A DNA stretch of 43,702 nt from Myxococcales bacterium (lineage in GTDB: Bacteria > Myxococcota_A > Polyangia > Palsa-1104 > JAEUJZ01). Below the pieces are notes generated by a model. The model had not been told where the DNA came from, made no database searches, and saw only the letters and a program-made list of their open reading frames with translations. Shown in pieces: positions 23,632-36,688 of this stretch (the first letter of the stretch is position 1; each line of letters starts with the position of its first letter). The DNA is taken from the NCBI GenBank assembly GCA_016794365.1, contig JAEUKB010000082.1, forward strand, positions 1 through 43,702, given 5' to 3'. A program made the translations under genes and the position numbers.

Positions 23632-26418
23632 ATGAGCCTGTACCGCAGCTTGCGTCCGCTTGTAGCCTTGGCCGCCTTCGGTGTCGCTTGCAGTCCGCCC
23701 GCAGCACCTGACGAGCTGCCGCCACTTACCATCGAGCCTGACGTGCTGCCCGAGACCCGCAGCGCCGACTTTGCACTGACCATCGATCCCCAGCAGCCAG
23801 AGTTCGTCGCGCACAAGACCCTGGAGCCAGTCGCAAGCCCGATCACACTGACCGGCGGCACCTCTGCAATCAGCCTGCGCGCCTTTGCCAAGCGACTGAC
23901 GCAGCGTCCGCAGGTGCTGTGGATCGAGCTGTATGTCGAAAACAAAGACTCCGTTGGCATTCGTGACGTGATTGTTGAAGCCAGCGAGGTCAGCGGCGAC
24001 AAGCTCATCGACCTGACGAGCGATCCATTTGCCGAAGATACCTCGACGCGCAGCCTCAAGCTCGGGGCGCTGTCAGCAGAAAGCATCGGACGACTGGTGA
24101 TCGGTGTTCCGTCGGATGCCAAGACCACGCTCAAGCTCAAGGTGAAGGGCCTTACGACCAAGCGAGTCGCGCAGAGCTCGACGCCGATCACGGTGACGCC
24201 AGATGGTAGCGAGGTCTGGGTGACGTGGCCCGATGCCGACTTGGTGGCGATCCTCGATGCCAAAAACCAGACCAAGCTCGGACAGCTCTCGGTGGCTGGA
24301 AAGCCGAGCAGCGTCACGGTCACACCCGATGGGAAGCTTGTGCTTGTGGCCAGCGCCGCCAGCAACACCGTCACCGTCATCGACCGACAGAGCCGCGAGG
24401 TCATCCAGACCTTACAAGAGTCCGACGGCATTGGCCGAGAGCCACGCCACCTGGTGGGAAGCCCCGATGGCTCACACGTCTTCGTCAGCGCCTTTGTCGG
24501 CGACAGCATCACCTCGCTCGCACGCCACGGCAGCAAGTACATCGTCGATGGAACCATCTCGGTCGGACGTCGCCCAGTCGGTCTGTCGGTCGCGCCCGAT
24601 GGCACGCTGCTGGTCGCGCACCATCTGCCCCGAGGCAAGGTCACCGCCAACGAAGGCTATGTCTCGGTGCTGTCTACCAGTCCGCTTGCACAGCGCAAAG
24701 AGGCCGTCATCCACGATCGGTTCAACCTCAAGGACATCAAGTGCCTGACCGATGGCTTGATGCTTCCGCCCGATCAGGCCACTGCGGAAGGTGTTCCGAC
24801 ACAGCTCGCCGGAGCATTCCTGAACCCATCGGGAACCCAAGCTTGGGTGCCCGGAGCCCGCGTCGGACCAGCGCCCATCTGGGAGCGCGGACCGAAAGCC
24901 CAGATGCTCTCTCCGTTTGTCTCGCCGCGACCCGGTGAGATCCTGGCACCGTTTTGGTATCTGCTAGATACGCGACAGCCAGCGGAGAGCAAGACCATGA
25001 TGCTCGCCGGTGTGCTCGACCCGCCGGATGCACGGCTCAGCTTCCTCAAGTGTGCGCAGTTCGAGTTCGAAGGGGAACAAGTCCGCCGCAACATCTTGCC
25101 GGATATGCCGCTCCAGCAGGTCAACACCATCGCAGCGACGCCCAACTCGTCCACAGGTCTCACCGAGACAGGCCCTATGCATGCGGTGGCCTTTACCAAG
25201 GGCGGACGACTCATCCTCGGCGTCTCGCACACCGCCGATGAGCTGGTGCTGTACGACGCGATGTCGCTCGTCCCACGAACCCAGCATCACGCACCGCTGT
25301 CGGGGAGCAATCCGGTTGGCATTGCCCTGACGCCCGACGGCAAAAAAGCGTTCGTGGTCTATCAAAACTCGACGTTTGTGTCGGTGCTCGATACGTCTGC
25401 CTATGCGCAGCCCGGTCAGCTTCCGCAGCCGTCCTACATCCCGTATGAGTATCGCGACGTGCCGCAGTACCCACCTGCTGGCAGCGTGTTTAGCAACAAG
25501 CGCCTGGTTCGCTTCATCGCCAGCGTGCCCGATCGACCCGCGATCTCCGAAGTAGGCCAAGTGCCGCTGCTCGCAGCCGATCCCGTGGATCCAGTGCTGC
25601 GTCGTGGTGCCGTGCTGTTTCACTCCGCCAATCCCGACAAGCACCCGACCCTCTCGGCCAGCCGCTTGGGCGCCTGCGCAAGCTGCCATCCCGGTGGACA
25701 CAATGACGGCGGCCTGTGGCCCACCATGGAAGGAGAGCGTCGCACCATGTCGCTACGTGGTGGCGTCTCGGGCCGAGGCTGGCTACACAGCTCCGCCACC
25801 CACATCGATGCCGCAGAGTTTGCCGAGATCATCGTCAAAGAGCGACTCGGCGGCAACCTGAGCAAGCCCGACATCGCCGCGCTTGCCAAGTACGTCGCCA
25901 TCGGCATTCCCAAGCTTCAGGGCCCCAAGGTCGATCAGGCGCTCGCGCAGAGAGGCCAAGCCCTGTTTGCCCAAAAGTGTAGCGGCTGCCACAGCGGAGC
26001 GCAGCTCACCTCCGGCAAGCCCGCTGCGAGCGATCCACTCGGCGGAGGCGATGCCAGCGGACCGATCCTGTTTGACATCGGCACCGCCACCGACAACGCC
26101 TTTGTCTCCCTGCCCAAGTTTGTCGAGCGCACCCTGCCGCCCCTCGAAAAAGAGCTGATCAGCAAGCTGCGCGGCGATCGCGACCTCGGCACCGGCGACC
26201 GCGTCCAAGAGATCCTCGACTTCCGCGCCCGCCCGGATCGCAAGCGTGGTCAGCTCAAGGCCCCCAGCCTGACCAACACCTGGGACAACGTCTTGTACTT
26301 CCACGATGGTCGGTTCGAGTCACTCGACGAAGTGCTCGCCTTCTTGAACGACAAGCTGAGCCTGGGCCTGTCCAAAGACGACCAGCGCGCCATCATCGAA
26401 TACCTCAAGACGCTGTAA
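23632..26418 (+). CDS. Lipoprotein fusing a YVTN beta-propeller to a di-haem cytochrome c peroxidase-like domain
   Basis: This 928-residue exported protein has a signal peptide with lipobox-like end FGVAC (Cys20). Residues about 50-170 are an unassigned beta domain. Residues about 180-600 are a YVTN/NHL-type propeller (ITVTPDGSEVWVTW, VTVTPDGKLVLVASAASNTV, GLSVAPDGTLLVAH, GIALTPDGKKAFVV). Two c-haem sites follow, CASCH (Cys682, Cys685, His686) and CSGCH (Cys783, Cys786, His787). The C terminus, LKAPSLTNTWDNVLYFHDGR then SLDEVLAFLND, is typical of the bacterial di-haem peroxidase/MauG family. It should work in the periplasm or outer envelope as a peroxidase or a haem enzyme that oxidises a partner protein. 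AAGGAGA sits about 10 bp before the ATG. The partner is unknown. Confidence 0.88.
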   Translation: MSLYRSLRPLVALAAFGVACSPPAAPDELPPLTIEPDVLPETRSADFALTIDPQQPEFVAHKTLEPVASPITLTGGTSAISLRAFAKRLTQRPQVLWIELYVENKDSVGIRDVIVEASEVSGDKLIDLTSDPFAEDTSTRSLKLGALSAESIGRLVIGVPSDAKTTLKLKVKGLTTKRVAQSSTPITVTPDGSEVWVTWPDADLVAILDAKNQTKLGQLSVAGKPSSVTVTPDGKLVLVASAASNTVTVIDRQSREVIQTLQESDGIGREPRHLVGSPDGSHVFVSAFVGDSITSLARHGSKYIVDGTISVGRRPVGLSVAPDGTLLVAHHLPRGKVTANEGYVSVLSTSPLAQRKEAVIHDRFNLKDIKCLTDGLMLPPDQATAEGVPTQLAGAFLNPSGTQAWVPGARVGPAPIWERGPKAQMLSPFVSPRPGEILAPFWYLLDTRQPAESKTMMLAGVLDPPDARLSFLKCAQFEFEGEQVRRNILPDMPLQQVNTIAATPNSSTGLTETGPMHAVAFTKGGRLILGVSHTADELVLYDAMSLVPRTQHHAPLSGSNPVGIALTPDGKKAFVVYQNSTFVSVLDTSAYAQPGQLPQPSYIPYEYRDVPQYPPAGSVFSNKRLVRFIASVPDRPAISEVGQVPLLAADPVDPVLRRGAVLFHSANPDKHPTLSASRLGACASCHPGGHNDGGLWPTMEGERRTMSLRGGVSGRGWLHSSATHIDAAEFAEIIVKERLGGNLSKPDIAALAKYVAIGIPKLQGPKVDQALAQRGQALFAQKCSGCHSGAQLTSGKPAASDPLGGGDASGPILFDIGTATDNAFVSLPKFVERTLPPLEKELISKLRGDRDLGTGDRVQEILDFRARPDRKRGQLKAPSLTNTWDNVLYFHDGRFESLDEVLAFLNDKLSLGLSKDDQRAIIEYLKTL

Positions 26419-26463
26419 GCGGCTCCGTCTGCGAGCGGACCGGGCTGTGATGCGGCCCGTCCG

Positions 26464-26493
26464 TAGACACTGCCCCGGTCGGCTTGGTAGCAT
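26464..26493 (+). promoter_or_regulatory. Promoter of acnA, leaderless arrangement
   Basis: TAGACA (26464-26469), an 18-bp spacer and TAGCAT (26488-26493) match a sigma-70-type promoter. TAGCAT ends 7 bases before ATG 26501, which supports that ATG as a leaderless start; the ATG at 26492 would fall inside the -10 box. Confidence 0.5.
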
Positions 26494-26500
26494 GCCTGCC

Positions 26501-29224
<2,724 letters not shown>

Positions 29225-29237
29225 CCAACCCGCCATT

Positions 29238-29257
29238 GGAAGGGCCAAGACCCTTCC
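29238..29257. terminator. Hairpin just after acnA
   Basis: GGAAGGG (29238-29244) and CCCTTCC (29251-29257) are perfect 7-bp arms with a 6-base loop, 13 bp after the acnA stop. No T-run follows, so termination is only possible, and the arms also match the ends of the 43-bp repeat. Confidence 0.3.
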
Positions 29258-29429
29258 TCTGCCCGACATCACCCACTTGCGGGATGGTCCCGACCCTGCC
29301 TGATCTCCGCGTCGCCCACTTTCGCTAGGGTTCAGACCCTTCCTGATCTCCGCGTCGCCCACTTTCGCTAGGGTTCAGACCCTTCCAGATCCCTACATCA
29401 CCCACTTTCGCCAGGGTCTTTTCCCTTCC
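29258..29429. repeat. 43-bp tandem repeat, about four copies
   Basis: Two near-perfect units (29301-29343 and 29344-29386; core CGCCCACTTTCGCTAGGG) are flanked by diverged ones at 29258-29300 and 29387-29429. The period of 43 is about four helical turns. The array fills most of the 313-bp gap between acnA and the DUF2505 gene; the remainder holds a possible TAGCAT -10 box near 29507 and the ribosome site of the next gene. No gene is seen in this gap. Confidence 0.9.
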
Positions 29430-29537
29430 GGGGTGGCTTGCGCGCGTCTGGACTGGGCGCGCGACCTATCCGCAGCACGGGCTCGCCACCTTCTTGGTTC
29501 CGGCGTAGCATGTCTTGGTCCCTCGCAAGGAGTCATC

Positions 29538-30044
29538 ATGGGCAAGTTCACGGTCACGCACGAGATCAACTGCAATGCTGAGACCTTCTGGCAGATCTTT
29601 TTCGACAAAGCCTTCAACGAGCAGCTCTTTCTGCGCGAGCTGGGCTTCCCCGAGTTCACCGTCGTCAGCCAGACCGATAACAGCACCAGCATCATCCGCA
29701 AGGTCGCCGGTCAGCCGAAGATGAACGTGCCTGGGCCGGTCGCCAAGCTGCTGGGTGATGGCTTCCGCTTTACAGAGGACGGCACCTTCGACAAAGCGTC
29801 CAAGACCTGGCGCTTCAAGATGACGCCGAGCACCATGGCCGACAAGCTGCGACAAGAGGGCACCATGCGCATCGAGCCGGTGGGCGATAACAAGGTCCGC
29901 CGCATCGCCGAGCTGGTCATCGAAGCGAAGATCTTTGGACTCGGCGGGCTCATCGAGAGCAGCACTGAAAAGCAGCTTCGTGAAGGCTGGGACAGAAGCG
30001 CTGTCTTTATGAACCGCTACATTCAGCAGGGCAAAGCAAGCTAA
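29538..30044 (+). CDS. DUF2505 (SRPBCC-fold) protein
   Basis: This 168-residue protein matches the DUF2505 pattern within the START/SRPBCC superfamily of lipid- or ligand-binding folds. Family features are the opening FTVTHEINCNAETFWQIFFD, ELGFPEFTVVSQ, the buried VPGPVAKLLG and the C-terminal IEAKIFGLGGLIE with the final amphipathic helix. It has no signal peptide and is probably soluble. The start at 29538 is supported by AAGGAG 5 bp upstream; the frame is open further upstream but without support. No function is known for the family, though hydrophobic ligand binding is likely from the fold. The gene stands alone between the repeat array and a kinase gene. Confidence 0.8.
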   Translation: MGKFTVTHEINCNAETFWQIFFDKAFNEQLFLRELGFPEFTVVSQTDNSTSIIRKVAGQPKMNVPGPVAKLLGDGFRFTEDGTFDKASKTWRFKMTPSTMADKLRQEGTMRIEPVGDNKVRRIAELVIEAKIFGLGGLIESSTEKQLREGWDRSAVFMNRYIQQGKAS

Positions 30045-30188
30045 GCTGAACCGGCCACACGCTATGCCGCACCTAGAAGTTTGCGGAACTGCACGCACGC
30101 GAGCCACGCGGCTTAGAGTATGATCGACTTGCTTACTGGGGCTTTGATGGGTCGGCGCTGACGCTGCGTCTGTCAGGCCGTCACAAAC

Positions 30189-31697
30189 ATGGTTGGCTCG
30201 CGCATCGGAAAATACCGGCTGGTCCGGCAGCTTGGCGAAGGCGGCATGGGCGTCGTCTATGAAGCCGTTCGGGAAGACATTGCAGCCCGTGCTGCGATCA
30301 AAGTGCTCCGGGCGGAGTACGCCGCCAACCCTGAGCTAGCCGGTCGCTTCTTTAACGAAGCTCGCGCCGCCAACCTGATTGCCCATCCCGGCATCGTCCG
30401 GGTGTTCGATTACGGTGCCGAGGAAGGTGGCATTGCCTATCTGGCGATGGAATACCTAGACGGCGAGTCGCTGTGGAAGCGGCTCGATCGGCACAAGCGG
30501 ATTGCCCTGCCGGAAGCACTGCGACTCGGCAGGCAGATCGCCTCGGCGCTGGCTGCGGCGCACGACAAGCAGATCGTTCACCGCGATCTCAAGCCGGACA
30601 ACATCTTTCTCGTCCCTGACAGCGAAGCGCCCGGTGGAGAGCGGATCAAGCTGCTCGACTTCGGGATCGCCAAGATGGCCGACGAATACCGAGGCGCGGT
30701 CCGCACCCAGCTCAACTACATCATGGGGACGCCCGCCTATATGTCGCCGGAGCAGTGCCGAGGCAGCAAAGGCATTGGCGCGCCGGTCGATGTCTACGCG
30801 CTCGGGGTGATTTTGTTTGAGATGCTGGCAGGCCGGGCTCCGTTTGTGGCGGTCGAGCCGGGTGATTACCTGGCGATGCACATGCTCCAGCCGCCGCCTC
30901 GCCTGTCGGACTACGTGCCGAACCTGCCACCGCCGCTGGTCGAGATGGCGTGGAAGATGCTGGCCAAGGAGCCGAGCGAGCGACCCACGATGGCCCAGGT
31001 GGCTGATACGCTGCGACGGCTGTTGTGGATGAGCGGCGAGGCCATCACGGTCGATGGAAAGGTGCAAGAAGGCGGCTACTACGGTGAGTCGGGGCGGATG
31101 TTCGTCGAGTCGGGACGGGTGTTTGCCGATGTCTCCGCGCGGGTGCCGATCGAAGCCAGCCGGGTGTCGCCAAGCGCCAACCAGCCAGCCGCTGAGCCGC
31201 TGGCCCCAACCGTGTCAGCCCCCAGCGCCAAGAGCGGACCGATAGCCCAAGCGGACCTTGTGCCCAAGCCCGGCAAGCTGCACGCCCTGGTGGCCGAAGC
31301 GATTGCGACCCCGACGGCCCCCACGCAGCCACCAGCCCCTGTCCAAGCAGCAGCGCCCGGCAAAGCCCAAGAGCCAAGTGGTACGGCCCGGCTGGCGGAA
31401 GCTGCGACGCTGGTTCACATCGGAAGCCCCGCCCCAAAGAGCCCGTCTCACAGCGGGGGCGCTCCGACCAATCCCGCGCTCTCCAGCCCGATCTGGGAAC
31501 CGATGGAGATCGTGAAGACCGACTACAACTCATCGCCAGGCGTGCCGCTGCGCAGCCTAAAGACGCCAACGCCCAAGCCGGTCGCGGCCCCAACCCCGCC
31601 ACCGCCGGTTGTCCGACCTTCCGAAGGGCTGTGGTGGGCGCTGCTTGCGCTTGCCATTGGGCTGTCGCTTTTGTTAGCACGCGTTCTCCCCCATTGA
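30189..31697 (+). CDS. Membrane-anchored Ser/Thr protein kinase
   Basis: This 502-residue Hanks-type kinase has a complete catalytic domain at residues 1-282. Key residues are the Gly loop LGEGGMGVVYEA, Lys38 (AIKVL), the catalytic loop HRDLKPDN with Asp134, Asp158 of the DFG, and GTPAYMSPEQ. A long Pro/Ala/Ser-rich linker (about 285-475) leads to one C-terminal hydrophobic segment (about 477-498, LWWALLALAIGLSLLLA), after which only two residues remain. It is therefore a tail-anchored cytoplasmic kinase without an outer sensor domain. A TATGAT hexamer at 30119-30124 may be its -10 box, giving a leader of about 60 bases. The substrate is unknown. Confidence 0.93.
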   Translation: MVGSRIGKYRLVRQLGEGGMGVVYEAVREDIAARAAIKVLRAEYAANPELAGRFFNEARAANLIAHPGIVRVFDYGAEEGGIAYLAMEYLDGESLWKRLDRHKRIALPEALRLGRQIASALAAAHDKQIVHRDLKPDNIFLVPDSEAPGGERIKLLDFGIAKMADEYRGAVRTQLNYIMGTPAYMSPEQCRGSKGIGAPVDVYALGVILFEMLAGRAPFVAVEPGDYLAMHMLQPPPRLSDYVPNLPPPLVEMAWKMLAKEPSERPTMAQVADTLRRLLWMSGEAITVDGKVQEGGYYGESGRMFVESGRVFADVSARVPIEASRVSPSANQPAAEPLAPTVSAPSAKSGPIAQADLVPKPGKLHALVAEAIATPTAPTQPPAPVQAAAPGKAQEPSGTARLAEAATLVHIGSPAPKSPSHSGGAPTNPALSSPIWEPMEIVKTDYNSSPGVPLRSLKTPTPKPVAAPTPPPPVVRPSEGLWWALLALAIGLSLLLARVLPH

Positions 31698-31807
31698 TAG
31701 AAATGGGCCGTCCAATCCGCTAGTGACCCCCAACGCGCCCATCTGGCATCGCTCGCATGGCCGAGTCAGCCCACTCGAGGCGCGGACCTTTTTCGAGGAA
31801 CGTACCG

Positions 31808-33679
<1,872 letters not shown>

Positions 33680-33694
33680 GCAGAGGTCACATCC

Positions 33695-34753
<1,059 letters not shown>

Positions 34754-34817
34754 ACCGCAGCGCTCCTCTCCCCGCTCTCGTCGGACTTCTTTTTCGCAGC
34801 CCCAGAAAAAATCGCGA

Positions 34818-34847
34818 TAACATAGGGATTCATGCTCTCTGAATCCC
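34818..34847 (+). promoter_or_regulatory. -10-like box and hairpin around the first start codon of the radical SAM cluster
   Basis: TAACAT (34818-34823) ends 8 bases before ATG 34832. GGGATTC (34825-34831) and GAATCCC (34841-34847) form perfect 7-bp arms with the ATG opening the 9-base loop. Either the mRNA is leaderless, in which case the dyad acts in DNA, or a longer leader folds and hides the AGGG ribosome site. Confidence 0.4.
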
Positions 34848-35179
34848 AAGGCTGCGCAGTCCTAAAGGAATCGTTTCAAGCCGCTGGCTACGACATCCGC
34901 GATGGCTACGACTTCTCGGAAGGAGTCATCCGCTTTCAAGTGGACGGCTTCGATCCCAGCCAGCGTGTGGGCTTCGAGTACATCACCACCGAAGCCGGAG
35001 ATCGCAGCGAGCTTTCGCAAGAGATGATCGCGGCCATTGAGGCGCGCATTGCGCACGGTGAGCTGTTCATCTTGCTGGTCGATGAATACGACGTAGGTAG
35101 TGAAGCCGAGCTGCGTCAGCACGCCGAGCGATTCCTTTCGATGGTTGCTGCACATCGTCAGCGCACAAAGGAGTCGTAA
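34832..35179 (+). CDS. Unknown 115-aa protein opening the radical SAM / glycosyltransferase cluster
   Basis: I do not recognise this 115-residue protein. It is probably soluble and alpha/beta: an acidic N-terminal half rich in aromatic residues (YDIRDGYDFSEGVIRFQVDG) and a helical C-terminal half. It has one Cys (in QGCAVL) and no signal peptide. It is too large and too ordered-looking for a typical RiPP leader-core peptide, though a recognition-domain role cannot be excluded. It lies only 3 bp before the 471-aa coiled-coil gene, whose AAAGGAG ribosome site is inside its 3' end, so the two are co-translated. A hairpin surrounds its start codon. Confidence 0.75.
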   Translation: MLSESQGCAVLKESFQAAGYDIRDGYDFSEGVIRFQVDGFDPSQRVGFEYITTEAGDRSELSQEMIAAIEARIAHGELFILLVDEYDVGSEAELRQHAERFLSMVAAHRQRTKES

Positions 35180-35182
35180 GCG

Positions 35183-36598
35183 ATGGCATTCCTTCGCGAC
35201 CGTTCGGAGTACCTGAGCCAAGCGATGCAGACGCAGTTTCAGCTACGCAACACGCTCGGTCAGCTCGAATGGCAACAGACAGAGACACGGCGAGAGGTGT
35301 CTTCGCTGGTCAGTCGCAGTGAAACCGCGCTGGCAGAGCTTGCCGCCGCCCTGCTTCCTGACCTTGCGCCTGCGACGGTCGATGCAGCGGTTGCGCTGAC
35401 TGGATATCGCACGATGGCGGTACGCAACCCAGCGGCAGAGCTCCAGCAAGCGTCAGCCAAGCTACGGGCTCAGATCACAGAGCGCGGTCACGTCATCGAG
35501 CAAGAGCTGGCGCGGATCGAAGCAGAGCCGATGTTTCAGAACCGACTGCTGCTGCGCGCGCCACGTACCGGAACGCTGGTCCGCGAAATCCGCGAGCTTG
35601 AAGAGTTTCGCCAGCCGTTCGCAGAGACACTGCACAAGTGCGATCACCCACGGATGCAGCGACTGCTTGATGTGGAATACGGATTGCCCAGCTATTCCGT
35701 TCCGTTTTGGCGGCTCAGCTACTACAGCGACTGGAAAGCAGCGGATGAAATCAGCGCGCAGCTTGGTGGGAACAAGCCGTTTGCGGAAGTCCGATCCGAA
35801 TACCTGAGCGCTCGCGATGCAGTGAGTGTCTACGACACCAAGATCAGCAAGCTGCGTACGGAGTTTGCAAAAGGCGAAGAGGTCGAGCGCGATCACAGCC
35901 TGTTTACTGCCGAAAAGAAGGCGCTTGCGGACGGAAAACATCCTCTGCAAGAGCAGCTTGCGAAGATGCCAGAGCAGTTCCTAAAGGATGCGCGGATTCA
36001 GTTAGAGCGACATCTGGCGGATCTGGATCTGGTGATGATCGGCGATCGTCTACAGCAGATGCCGCAGCTTGAGCTGCTCGCCAAGCGCTACTACGGACTG
36101 CGCAAACAGACAGAGTATCTGCGACAGACCAGCGCACAGCTGATTGATGGACCGAAGTCTGCGCTTGAGCAGACGATGAGCAAGCTACAGAGCGACATCA
36201 ACAAGTACCAGCGACCCAAGTATGCCGGGAAGCGCTTCGATCTGGCTCCGTTTGACAAGATGAAAGAGCGCGAGCGGCGCTGTCTGGACATGATGCAGAG
36301 AAAGCAGCAAGCCCAGGCTGCGATTGTCTCGTTTCACGCATATGAACACGGACGACTGGATGAAGACTTTCTGTGGTGGGATCTGATCACCGATGGTCAG
36401 GTCAAGGCAAACTACATTGATGAGGTGGCGCGCTTCAAAGCGATGCATCCCACCTACAAGTACCGACGGCCGAAGCCCAAGCTCGGTGATGAGACAAGCG
36501 GAGAAGTCGAGTTCATCGATGACGACGGAAATGCAGCCGTTGCGGTCATCGATACGATCGATTCCTTTCATCAGCATCATCACACAGACTTTTCCTAA
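35183..36598 (+). CDS. Coiled-coil protein of unknown function
   Basis: This 471-residue protein is largely helical with long charged heptad-like stretches (about residues 60-115, 205-240 and 270-360), for example ELQQASAKLRAQITERGHVI and LEQTMSKLQSDINKYQR. It has no signal peptide, membrane segment or recognised enzyme motif, and only two Cys. The C-terminal 70 residues are more acidic (EVEFIDDDGN) and end in a His-rich tail (SFHQHHHTDFS). The start ATG 35183 has AAAGGAG about 10 bp upstream and follows the 115-aa gene by 3 bp. It probably forms a complex with that protein as a scaffold for the downstream enzymes; this is inference from gene order. No family is recognised. Confidence 0.78.
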   Translation: MAFLRDRSEYLSQAMQTQFQLRNTLGQLEWQQTETRREVSSLVSRSETALAELAAALLPDLAPATVDAAVALTGYRTMAVRNPAAELQQASAKLRAQITERGHVIEQELARIEAEPMFQNRLLLRAPRTGTLVREIRELEEFRQPFAETLHKCDHPRMQRLLDVEYGLPSYSVPFWRLSYYSDWKAADEISAQLGGNKPFAEVRSEYLSARDAVSVYDTKISKLRTEFAKGEEVERDHSLFTAEKKALADGKHPLQEQLAKMPEQFLKDARIQLERHLADLDLVMIGDRLQQMPQLELLAKRYYGLRKQTEYLRQTSAQLIDGPKSALEQTMSKLQSDINKYQRPKYAGKRFDLAPFDKMKERERRCLDMMQRKQQAQAAIVSFHAYEHGRLDEDFLWWDLITDGQVKANYIDEVARFKAMHPTYKYRRPKPKLGDETSGEVEFIDDDGNAAVAVIDTIDSFHQHHHTDFS

Positions 36599-36599
36599 C

Positions 36600-36682
36600 C
36601 GGACTCCCAAGCGGACTCCCAAACGGGCTCTTTTTGCGAGTCTGGCTGGGATTCCCAAACCGATTCCCAATCGCCTTGTAGA
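36600..36682. repeat. Short 12-bp repeat and related motifs between the coiled-coil and glycosyltransferase genes
   Basis: CGGACTCCCAAG (36600-36611) is followed directly by CGGACTCCCAAA (36612-36623), and the gap continues with GGGATTCCCAAAC and CGATTCCCAATCG. This 90-bp gap is the only sizeable one within the cluster. It has no clear hairpin-plus-T terminator. Confidence 0.7.
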
Positions 36683-36688
36683 GCTGCC

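Noticed and set aside
23607..24650. 347-residue open frame on the - strand opposite the cytochrome lipoprotein
   Set aside because: Low-complexity Ser/Arg-rich translation typical of an antisense frame; the + strand gene is clear.
4068..26181. Octamer GCGATCGC (4068, 12516, 20845, 26174) as a possible HIP1-like repeated motif
   Set aside because: Several copies exist, but GATC-rich sequence is common in these genes and I cannot count enrichment by eye; all copies are inside coding sequence.
34832..35179. RiPP precursor peptide for the radical SAM enzymes
   Set aside because: At 115 residues with one Cys, no Gly-Gly leader end and no repetitive core, it does not look like a precursor; the possibility is kept only as a weak alternative.
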